NCBI GenBank assembly: GCA_023409265.1
Contig: JAEYHZ010000014.1
Coordinates: 434,001 to 498,000 of the forward strand
DNA length: 64,000 nt
Reading direction: 5' to 3'
Origin: Bacillota bacterium
GTDB taxonomy: Bacteria > Bacillota > Clostridia > Acetivibrionales > DSM-1351
Made by a program: the position numbers and the translations under genes. Each line of letters begins with the position of its first letter. Positions within the stretch are counted from its first letter, which is position 1. Below are positions 27,510 through 35,155 of the stretch, piece after piece. A model generated the notes under the pieces. The model did no database searches, was not told the DNA's origin, and saw only the letters and a program-made list of their open reading frames with translations.

Positions 27510-27615
27510 ATTGTATCCTTCCTTTCAATTAAATAATGTAAAACTGCTGAATGCGCTCGGGACATTAAATCGCATCGGAAAACCCCTGAGGCTTTTTCCG
27601 GTATTTTTTAATACC

Positions 27616-30003
27616 TTATTCCATCACTTCACCATCAGAATAAAGCTCTGCAGCAAGCCAAAGCCATCTGCCGGCCGATGTGGTCCAGACCTCCTTATAG
27701 GTTGCATTGCCTGCCATGGGCCAATAAGGTACATCCGCATTGTCCTTTGTCTGTATTCCCACTGGTATTTCTCCAACCATCTCACCGGCAAGAGCACAGT
27801 ACTGCTGGGCATAGTTGCTTCCTTCCCCATAAATAAGAGATTGTCCGAAGGGGTTTTTCCCGGCTACCCAGTAAAGCTGTTCCCTTGCAATGTCCAACAG
27901 TTCGGAATCATTATAATAATTTCCCAGCAAGGCCGCGGCCTTTCCTGCCGCCAGGTGGACGGCAGTATTCCCTCTAAATGAAAACCAAATCGGGAAACGC
28001 CGTACACAATATTTTTCATTCAGGGCGGCTCCATTTTTCAACTGCTCAATATAGTTCGATCTTTCCTCCTCATAAGTGGTTAACAGATGGAGCAGCCCGA
28101 AGGTTTCCCTGTCATCGGCCTCATCTAAGGAGTGTATTCCTGCCGGAATCATTCCATAAGGCTCTGTGTATTTCATTATGTTCTTAATGTACCCGCCGTA
28201 AAGCTTCATAGCCTCTTCCCACAGGGGAAGCTTTACGTTTTCCTTCTGTGTTCGGCACAGGAGTTCCAACGCCTGCATATATATCTGTTCTCTGGATTGA
28301 TGGTTGAAGTGTACTATTGTTTTTTTGGTTTCATCACGGTAGAAGAAGCCTTTTAGGGGAATTCCCTCAGTACCTGATTCCTGGCACATCAGCAGGGAAT
28401 CAGCGAATTTCTCGGCTTCCTTTGCATAATAACCGTCATTCGCAGCCTTGTATATGACCGACGCCGCCCAGCTGGCTGTGGCATAGTACTGAGAAAGGCT
28501 TGAATTATATGTGTGTTCGTACATGGATGCCAGTTCCATACCCGCTGTTTCAAAACGTTCAACAGCAAACCGGAAATCGCTTTTTGCACTGTCAAGGCAT
28601 TTCCAGGCAAGCTCCGGGTCCATCTCTTTTAAAGCAATAGCTCCAAAAGCTTCAATACCTGACATGAGAAAGTTTTCAAATGCGTGATTATGTATACGTG
28701 CAGCAACATCATCCATGTCTCCAATCAAACCGTTTGTCCAGCGGCACACCCCGGCGCTGGACACCCTGTAGCCGTCTCCGAACCTCATTCTGAGTACAAA
28801 ATCCAACCCCCACTGAGCCTCTTCCAATAAACGGAGGTAAAGGAGCCTGTCCTTTTCCCCGCCGGTATTATTCTTTACAGTTTCGGCCATCTCCAAAAGG
28901 GCGTGTACAACCTCCGCCGTTTGAGCAGTCTGCTGTGATACATCCCCCGCATCATGCCAGCCGCCGTTATATACTATTTTTACTCCATTGTGTTCTGCAA
29001 CCATGTCCCCGTGGCAGGCTCCATGCCTTCCCACTACAGGATATCCGCACCTTTCGGAATACAGGAAATGTATTACTTTCCAGACTGCTTCCTCCATGAT
29101 CCTGTGACCTATTTCAAAGCTCTCGGTAATGACCGCTCCTGCCCTGAGTCTGTATCTTCCGGGCTGCTTGAATTCAGAAAAATCAAGCATGGAAAAACTA
29201 CCCTTATCATTCGTAACACTTTTTATCTTTGCTGAGAAAACGACTAGCGAGGTCTTTTCTTCTATCAGCTGGAATTCTCCGGCATCAACATTTGCAACGG
29301 CGGTTTTCTTTCCGCCGACCCAGTACCCTGTGGTTGAATATGAAATAGTATCCTTTTTGCACACCCAGCCCGTGGTAACCTCAGGGTCGGCTATTTGATC
29401 AACTCTGATATCACTTATGTCATATTCCATAACATCCGCTGTTGTGACTTCTTTTCCAAAACACTGGATACTGAATTTTAATTCTGTTACAGAATCTCTT
29501 GGAAGCTCCGGAAACTCCCAAATACAGCTGTTCCATACCCTGTTCTTCAGATTGATTATATGCTGACCTTCCCTCATATACTTATCCGGAACCTTTTGTA
29601 CCCCATTATTGACCAGGTTGACCGTTATCATGGGACTGTGAAGTCCGGGGCACTCCGGTTTTATTTTGAAGGAAATACGGTTATACTCTTCCCAATTCTC
29701 ACTGTCAAACTTCAAAACAACTTCCTTCTGGCCGAAAAAGGTATAGTCACCGTCCTCAGGAGCACCTTCAGGCCAGCGTCCGGTCCGGGCAGGCACGCTC
29801 AGTCGCAGAACATCACCGGTAAGCCTGGCTTTTCCTTCACCAGCTTCACACCATTCGTTTCCAGTGATTTTATCCCATATGCTTTTACTGTATAATATTT
29901 TCTTTTTTAAAAGTCTAGCCTCTGCCGTTTTGCTCTCATCAGGCAGCAATATTCCGTGTATATATCCTGAACCGGTTAACTGCTTTTCAAATTCCTGCCT
30001 CAT
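27616..30003 (-). CDS. Cytoplasmic GH9-family glycoside hydrolase
   Basis: A 795-residue protein. About 200 residues of beta-rich, CBM-like sequence come first, then a CelD-N Ig-like domain (about 205-300: TGYWVGGKKTAVANV...GRYRLRAG) and the GH9 (alpha/alpha)6 barrel. The GH9 nucleophile/base motif is GGWHDAGD (347-354). The usual C-terminal PHHR-type motif is missing, and the probable acid is the Glu of ATYKEVWTT near the end. With no signal peptide, dockerin or linker it is an intracellular enzyme for imported oligosaccharides. GH9 includes cellulases, beta-glucosidases and exo-glucosaminidases. It lies 15 bases after the ROK gene. Confidence 0.85.
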   Translation of the reverse strand: MRQEFEKQLTGSGYIHGILLPDESKTAEARLLKKKILYSKSIWDKITGNEWCEAGEGKARLTGDVLRLSVPARTGRWPEGAPEDGDYTFFGQKEVVLKFDSENWEEYNRISFKIKPECPGLHSPMITVNLVNNGVQKVPDKYMREGQHIINLKNRVWNSCIWEFPELPRDSVTELKFSIQCFGKEVTTADVMEYDISDIRVDQIADPEVTTGWVCKKDTISYSTTGYWVGGKKTAVANVDAGEFQLIEEKTSLVVFSAKIKSVTNDKGSFSMLDFSEFKQPGRYRLRAGAVITESFEIGHRIMEEAVWKVIHFLYSERCGYPVVGRHGACHGDMVAEHNGVKIVYNGGWHDAGDVSQQTAQTAEVVHALLEMAETVKNNTGGEKDRLLYLRLLEEAQWGLDFVLRMRFGDGYRVSSAGVCRWTNGLIGDMDDVAARIHNHAFENFLMSGIEAFGAIALKEMDPELAWKCLDSAKSDFRFAVERFETAGMELASMYEHTYNSSLSQYYATASWAASVIYKAANDGYYAKEAEKFADSLLMCQESGTEGIPLKGFFYRDETKKTIVHFNHQSREQIYMQALELLCRTQKENVKLPLWEEAMKLYGGYIKNIMKYTEPYGMIPAGIHSLDEADDRETFGLLHLLTTYEEERSNYIEQLKNGAALNEKYCVRRFPIWFSFRGNTAVHLAAGKAAALLGNYYNDSELLDIAREQLYWVAGKNPFGQSLIYGEGSNYAQQYCALAGEMVGEIPVGIQTKDNADVPYWPMAGNATYKEVWTTSAGRWLWLAAELYSDGEVME

Positions 30004-30018
30004 ACAAGTCCTCCTTTT

Positions 30019-30978
30019 TTAACAAAAGCCGAATCCCACTGCAGCAGCGCCTATTATACCAACAGTACCGGGATTTAATTCCGAAAGAACAATTCCTTTC
30101 CTTACCGATGCCAATTCTTTTTTGCCTATCCGGTCAAGTATCTGCCGGTACATCCATCCGTCAGCCATGACTCCTCCGCCCAAGATGACCCTTTCAGGGT
30201 TGGTAACCCTTATAAGGTTCATAATTCCGCAGGTTACTGCAGCTGCCCCTTCATGGGCAATTTTGCAGGCCAATGGATCGCCTGCTTCTGCAGCTGCAAA
30301 AATGGTTTTTGCCGAAATCTCAGACTCACTGAAGTTGAATAATTGCGAATCAGAATACTTTTCCCCAAGTCCAGTAACTCTTTTATACATACCGCGCCCC
30401 GAAGCTATTGCTTCAAGGCAGCCCAGTCTTCCGCATTCGCATTCAACATCACTATCTATGTCAACAACCATATGTCCTATTTCTCCGGAATCATTTTCCC
30501 ATCCCCGCAGCAGCCTGCCTCCAGCAACGAACCCTGCTGCAATGCCGGTTCCAACATTTAAATAAATAAAATCCCTATCTTCTTTTCCAGTGCCAAAAGC
30601 TTTTTCAGCCAGGGTTGCAGCTTTTACATCATTTTCAAGCCTTATATCAAAATGGTACTTATCCTTAATCAAACTTCCTATTGGAATATTCTCTTTTCTT
30701 GAAGGGTCGATCATTAGCCAGTTTCCATTAATATAATCAACCTGCCCGATCATTCCCATTCCCATATGCTCCGGCTTTTCATTTATCCAGCCCACCGAAG
30801 ATATATAATCATCCAGAGCCTCAAAAATTACTTTGGTTCCTTCTGTTTGTGTAAGATATCCTGTTTTATATTTTTTGGAACGCAGCAACTGACCGTTTGA
30901 ATGGACTTCACCTATAAGCAGTTTTGTGCCTCCCAGATCAAGAGCCAAACAGGTACTATTATCCGTCTTCTTATTCAT
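30019..30978 (-). CDS. ROK family sugar kinase
   Basis: A 319-residue kinase. The ATP motif is LALDLGGTKLLIG near the N-terminus. The sugar-binding and catalytic region is RLENDVKAA, NVGTGIAAGF and SGEIGHM. The zinc motif is CECGRLGCLE, typical of glucokinase/N-acetyl-sugar kinases. No N-terminal DNA-binding domain is present, so it is an enzyme rather than a repressor. The frame opens at 31038, but GGGAGAA precedes the ATG at 30978. It follows the binding-protein gene and precedes GH9, so it would phosphorylate the monosaccharide released by GH9. Confidence 0.92.
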   Translation of the reverse strand: MNKKTDNSTCLALDLGGTKLLIGEVHSNGQLLRSKKYKTGYLTQTEGTKVIFEALDDYISSVGWINEKPEHMGMGMIGQVDYINGNWLMIDPSRKENIPIGSLIKDKYHFDIRLENDVKAATLAEKAFGTGKEDRDFIYLNVGTGIAAGFVAGGRLLRGWENDSGEIGHMVVDIDSDVECECGRLGCLEAIASGRGMYKRVTGLGEKYSDSQLFNFSESEISAKTIFAAAEAGDPLACKIAHEGAAAVTCGIMNLIRVTNPERVILGGGVMADGWMYRQILDRIGKKELASVRKGIVLSELNPGTVGIIGAAAVGFGFC

Positions 30979-31049
30979 ATAGTTCTCCCTGATTATTGAA
31001 CTCAACTCCATGTCATATTTGCTCCGGCAGTAATTCATTAATAAATGCC

Positions 31050-31100
31050 GCCCGGGAGAGCTGCCATTGTGCAGTATTCGGGCAAGGTTCTTTCCCGGGC
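31050..31100 (-). promoter_or_regulatory. GC-rich inverted repeat between binding-protein and ROK genes
   Basis: gcccggga (31050-31057) and tcccgggc (31093-31100) can pair around a 35-base loop, between the binding-protein stop and the ROK start. It could be a partial terminator or processing site separating importer and enzyme expression. No T-run follows. Confidence 0.4.
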
Positions 31101-31138
31101 CGGTATCAAATTTGAATCATGGAAAATTACAATTCATT

Positions 31139-31204
31139 GGTACAGCTTGTTACTTTTAAATGTGCAGCATGTTACTTTTAAATGGTACAGCTTGTTACTT
31201 CAAC
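31139..31204. repeat. 22-23-bp direct repeat, three copies, overlapping a stop codon
   Basis: Three units containing acagcttgttactt (31142, variant at 31164, 31187) run in tandem. The third unit covers the last codons and the stop of the binding-protein gene. The gene's 3' end therefore seems to have been duplicated into the spacer. Confidence 0.7.
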
Positions 31205-32787
31205 GCTTCAGCAGCCTTTGTCAAAGTCTCTTCCAATTTCTTTACTCCGAGCTTGTTCAATGTGGCTGTCATTTCCTCGTAATTTTTCTGGAATTCAGCA
31301 TCCGAAGCCGAAAGAACAACTTTTACTTCCTGATTTTTTATATATTCATTTATCTGGTCAAGTACCACCTTTTCATCGGTATCTTCCTTAGGAGCCGCTA
31401 AAGCCGGAGAAATAACGAGTTTTAAATTCTTTCTTACCGAATCCATTACATCCAGAGAATTTTGAGATACACCCGAAGCTCTTCCCACTGCTTCTGTTAC
31501 ACTTGATATGCCAAAATAGTAGGCAGGATTATATTTTGTATAGAATACATTTTCATCTCCCCTTGCGGTGATCCAATCTTCAGAGAACTTTGGTATACCG
31601 TCCTCACCCATGGTGTAATCAATACCCTCTCTGCCCCATTGAGTCAATCTCTGGCCCTTTTCGCTGAACATCCAGTTCATTAACTGAATGGATCTTTCAG
31701 GATTTTTATTTTTCTGGGTTATAAATACTCCGGCCCAACCGGTTCCCAGTGTAACATACTTCGCATTTTCAACCATTGGCTGTGCCTGTACCCAGGTTGC
31801 ATCGGCAAAGCCGTTCTTTCTGGTCATATCTGTCATCTGGTCACTTGTAGAACCTGTATACCAGCTGTATGAAAAGGCCTTATTGTTCACAACCAGCTGA
31901 GTAGCCTGTGAACCATCCTTGTAGGCAAAATTGTCCGCGGTCATATAGCCGTTCTGGTATAATTTGTTAGCGTATTTCAAGTAGTTGATATATTCAGGTG
32001 AAGAGGTATAGTAAATTAATTTATTGTCATCTGTTTCTAAAAGCTGTGAATTTCCGGGGCACCAGTTTGGTATAAGCCATGTTTTAAAAATTGAGAGCAT
32101 AAAAGTCTGATCTAAAACCAGCGGAATCATATCAGGATATTTTTGCTTTACCATTCCCAATACTTTGGTATAGTCATCAAGTGTCTTCATGGAAGGATTC
32201 CCAAGCTCTTTAAGAATATCCTCCCTGTACAACAGTGATGCAAGTGTAGGACAGCCTGCTTTGGCCGCCTGCCATTCCTCCTGGGACGCAGAGGCATTCA
32301 GTATAGTATAAAAGTGCTCGTCGGTTGCATAGGATTTTGCTGCTTTTATAGCCATATCACTGGGTTTGAAATCCGGTGAGTATTGAGAGATCAATTCGTC
32401 CCATGGGTAGCTGTATTGAGAGTTGGACAAACGGTCAAAGAGCTTGTCGGTATACACCAGATCGGGAAGGTCATTTGATGCCACCATGATACCCAGCTGT
32501 GTGTCATCAACCGCACGGGTAGGTTTAAGAGTTACACCTGTTTCCTTTGTTATCTCTTCAGGTATGATACCCTCGAATTTTTCTGTCCAATACCAAGGGA
32601 AATCAATAAATACATCAAGTGTTACAGGTTCTTTGCCTGCTGAATCTGAAACAGCCGTCGTACTTGCCGCACTGCCGGAGCTTGTTGTTTTCGCGTCTTC
32701 GGTGCTGCCGCATGCTGCAAGCGATGAAATGAACAATACTGCTGCTAGAATGGAACTGACTTTTCGTTTGACTTTTTCACTTAACAT
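31195..32787 (-). CDS. Sugar-binding lipoprotein, LplA type
   Basis: A 530-residue extracellular binding protein of the large LplA/CUT1 group. The lipobox is LAAC with Cys26, followed by a Thr/Ser/Ala linker. Mature-region marks are TYDYHF-like segments such as YAANKLYQNG and WAGVFITQKNKNPERSIQLMNWMFSEKGQRLTQWGREG. In this operon the two permeases come first (34717, 33728) and the binding protein third, the Lpl order. Three 22-bp repeats overlap its 3' end. The ligand probably matches the GH9/ROK/SIS enzymes that follow. Confidence 0.92.
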   Translation of the reverse strand: MLSEKVKRKVSSILAAVLFISSLAACGSTEDAKTTSSGSAASTTAVSDSAGKEPVTLDVFIDFPWYWTEKFEGIIPEEITKETGVTLKPTRAVDDTQLGIMVASNDLPDLVYTDKLFDRLSNSQYSYPWDELISQYSPDFKPSDMAIKAAKSYATDEHFYTILNASASQEEWQAAKAGCPTLASLLYREDILKELGNPSMKTLDDYTKVLGMVKQKYPDMIPLVLDQTFMLSIFKTWLIPNWCPGNSQLLETDDNKLIYYTSSPEYINYLKYANKLYQNGYMTADNFAYKDGSQATQLVVNNKAFSYSWYTGSTSDQMTDMTRKNGFADATWVQAQPMVENAKYVTLGTGWAGVFITQKNKNPERSIQLMNWMFSEKGQRLTQWGREGIDYTMGEDGIPKFSEDWITARGDENVFYTKYNPAYYFGISSVTEAVGRASGVSQNSLDVMDSVRKNLKLVISPALAAPKEDTDEKVVLDQINEYIKNQEVKVVLSASDAEFQKNYEEMTATLNKLGVKKLEETLTKAAEALK

Positions 32788-32846
32788 TGTGTTACCTCCT
32801 GATTAAATATACTTATAAATTAGACGATTCTGTGGTCAGGATATTT

Positions 32847-33728
32847 TTATCCTTTAACCGAACCAATCATCATTCCCTTAACAAAGTATTTCTGTAAAAA
32901 AGGGTATACGCAGATAATAGGCAATACCGCTATGATCATGGCTGCCGACTGAAGAGAGAAGGAGGTGATCATTGAGGACTTGTACGCAGCCGCACCTGCT
33001 GAAACGCTTCCGCTTATCTGATTTTTGTTGACTATTTGCATCATCAGGAAAGACAGAGTTTTCAATTCCGGCTTCTGGACAAAAAATGCCGAATCAAACC
33101 ACGCATTCCAATGTTCAACACCCAGGAACAGTGCTATAGTTGCAAGAAACGGCTTGGAAACCGGAAGCACCAGCTTCCAGAAAATTATAAAATCATTGGC
33201 TCCGTCTACATGTGCCGAATCAAACAGTTCCGATGGGATTTCCCTGAAAAAGGATATGCCAACCATAACAAAGAAAATATTCAAGGCTCCTGGGATTATG
33301 TATACCAAAAATGTATTAAACAAATGAAGATTCTTCAAAAGCATATAATATGGAATTATACCACCGGAAAAATACATGCTTATTATAAGTATTGTAAAAT
33401 AGAATTTTCGGAAGGCAAGGTCTCTGAAGGACAAGCTATAGGATACCAGGCATGTGAATATGAGACCTACAGTAGTACCGATAACAGTCCTGAGCACAGA
33501 TATAAAAATTGCTGTTTTCCATTTTTCATCTGTAAAAAACGGTATATAATTTTCAATAGTTAATTTCTTTGGATAAAAAGTCACATTATCGGTCAGAGCA
33601 GACATTCCCTGGCTGAAGGATTGAATCAGTACGTAGTAAAAAGGATATAATGTAACGAATACAACTACTGCTAAAAAGATCCATTTGATGCTGTCAAAAA
33701 TAATATCTCCCTTACTTGCTCTTTTCAT
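32847..33728 (-). CDS. Sugar ABC transporter permease, LplC type
   Basis: A 293-residue permease with about six hydrophobic segments, the first at about residues 13-33. The EAA loop is PSELFDSAHVDGANDFIIFWKLVLP, and the family's conserved C-terminal end is KYFVKGMMIGSVKG. It lies 23 bases after the LplB-type permease. No ATPase gene is nearby. Confidence 0.93.
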   Translation of the reverse strand: MKRASKGDIIFDSIKWIFLAVVVFVTLYPFYYVLIQSFSQGMSALTDNVTFYPKKLTIENYIPFFTDEKWKTAIFISVLRTVIGTTVGLIFTCLVSYSLSFRDLAFRKFYFTILIISMYFSGGIIPYYMLLKNLHLFNTFLVYIIPGALNIFFVMVGISFFREIPSELFDSAHVDGANDFIIFWKLVLPVSKPFLATIALFLGVEHWNAWFDSAFFVQKPELKTLSFLMMQIVNKNQISGSVSAGAAAYKSSMITSFSLQSAAMIIAVLPIICVYPFLQKYFVKGMMIGSVKG

Positions 33729-33751
33729 TGCTCCACCCTCATTTCTCCAGA

Positions 33752-34717
33752 TTAAAACAAGCTCGTATCCGAAACCTTTTTTGAGACAAGATTACTTCCG
33801 AAAATCAAAATTAACGATATTACCGACTGTATAAGCCCTATAGCCGTGGCATATGCATATCTTCCGTTGGACAGTCCAACTTTGAATATGTATGTCTGAA
33901 TTATCTGTGACTTTTCCAGATTCATAGCGTTTCCAAGCAGGTAGGACTGCTCAAAGTTGGAGCCGCTGAGACCTCCTCCGAACAGATTGCCTAAGGCAAG
34001 GATAAGAACTACTGCTATGGTACCCCTGATCCCCGGAATGGTAATTTTCAGTATCTTTGAAAACCTGCTGGCACCGTCAATATCTGCAGCTTCGTACAAG
34101 GACGGATCTATCCCGGTTATGGCAGCCAAAAATATAATAGTCCACCAGCCCATATCCTTCCAGACATCCAACACCACAGCCAAAGGCCAGAAACTACCTG
34201 CACTTGTGAGAAAAGGTATACCTTCTTTAATCAAGCCCAAAGAAATAAGCAGTTGATTCACCAACCCGTTGTCGGTTGCCAAAAAATTTATTGCAAGACC
34301 TGAGACAATAACCCAGGAAATAAAGTGGGGCAGATAGCTGATAGTCTGAATGCACCTCTTAATTTTATTTTGTTTGATTTCATTCAGCATCACGGCAAAT
34401 ATTATGGGCATCGGAAATGCAAATATCAGCTTTAAGAAGCTGAGAGCGACTGTATTTCTTATTATGTTCCAGAAGTTGATATCATTAATAAATGCCTGGA
34501 AGTGCTTCAGTCCCACCCAGTCACTTGTGAATATCCCCATAACACCTAAGGAGATATTATAGTTTTTAAAAGCCATTACCAGGCCTGACATTGGTACATA
34601 GCTAAAAATAAGCAAATATATTATACCCAATATTGCAAAAGTCTGTGGTATTTTTTGTTTACGAAAGGTCCGCCAAACACTGCTGCCTTTATGATTATGA
34701 CTAACTGTACCACTCAT
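33752..34717 (-). CDS. Sugar ABC transporter permease, LplB type
   Basis: A 321-residue permease. The N-terminal region has KIPQTFAILGIIYLLIFSYVPM as first helix, with the family signature YVPMSGLVMAFKNY. The EAA loop is DPSLYEAADIDGASRFSKILKITIPG. It is the first gene of the permease/permease/binding protein/ROK/GH9/SIS run. Its start is only 22 bases from the MITE-like element, so its promoter must lie inside or beyond that element. Confidence 0.93.
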   Translation of the reverse strand: MSGTVSHNHKGSSVWRTFRKQKIPQTFAILGIIYLLIFSYVPMSGLVMAFKNYNISLGVMGIFTSDWVGLKHFQAFINDINFWNIIRNTVALSFLKLIFAFPMPIIFAVMLNEIKQNKIKRCIQTISYLPHFISWVIVSGLAINFLATDNGLVNQLLISLGLIKEGIPFLTSAGSFWPLAVVLDVWKDMGWWTIIFLAAITGIDPSLYEAADIDGASRFSKILKITIPGIRGTIAVVLILALGNLFGGGLSGSNFEQSYLLGNAMNLEKSQIIQTYIFKVGLSNGRYAYATAIGLIQSVISLILIFGSNLVSKKVSDTSLF

Positions 34718-34739
34718 TTATGTACTCTCCTTGTCTCTT

Positions 34740-35015
34740 TACCCTCTATTGACAATGTATAACACGCCTCACGCCGGCTATTTTGCCACTTTTCTTTGTC
34801 GTCGTCCTTGCCTTGCGTCAGCAAGGCTGCGTCCATCCTCCTCGAAAATTGCCAAAATATCTCGGTGCGAGGTCTGTGATTTTTGAGTGAGGTAATTTGG
34901 CTTGCGGTAAGGCAAACGGCGTGCAGTAAGGCTTTGTGCCTTGCAAGCGGCTTTAACGCAGCCGCAGGGCAAATTGACCACTCAAAAACGTATTGTACAT
35001 TGTCAATAGAGGGTA
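34740..35015. mobile_element. 276-bp MITE-like element with 23-bp terminal inverted repeats
   Basis: Both ends carry a 23-bp inverted repeat (34740-34762 and 34993-35015, taccctctattgacaatgta...) with outermost TA. That fits a TA target duplication as made by IS630/mariner-type transposases. The interior is richer in G+C than its surroundings and has several internal inverted words. Its one short open frame (34778-34981, minus) resembles nothing. It occupies most of the 438-base divergent region between the LplB-type permease and the sensor kinase. Both transcripts must therefore start in or next to it. A collapsed copy of the ends lies at 3593-3642. Confidence 0.78.
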
Positions 35016-35155
35016 TTGTTTACAACTACAGAATACAGCTTTTACCCCGGTAAAAATACTGTTCATACTTCAAGTTTATGTCCAAAGTTAAGGTCACCTT
35101 ATTGAGTTATCAGTGTAATTTTGTTATAATCGACTAAATTATTTCTTGCAAAGGA

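Noticed and set aside
27576..27600. cggaaaa/ttttccg hairpin between SIS and GH9 genes
   Set aside because: Short stem in AT-rich sequence, no T-run on the minus strand; not clearly a terminator.
27298..27981. 227-codon open frame on the plus strand
   Set aside because: It lies antisense to the SIS and GH9 genes, which have clear family motifs; no ribosome site or recognisable protein.
33036..33563. 175-codon open frame on the plus strand
   Set aside because: Antisense to the LplC-type permease, whose EAA loop is intact in the other frame.
34778..34981. 67-codon open frame inside the MITE-like element, minus strand
   Set aside because: No ribosome site, basic low-complexity sequence without family resemblance, and it lies within a repeat element.
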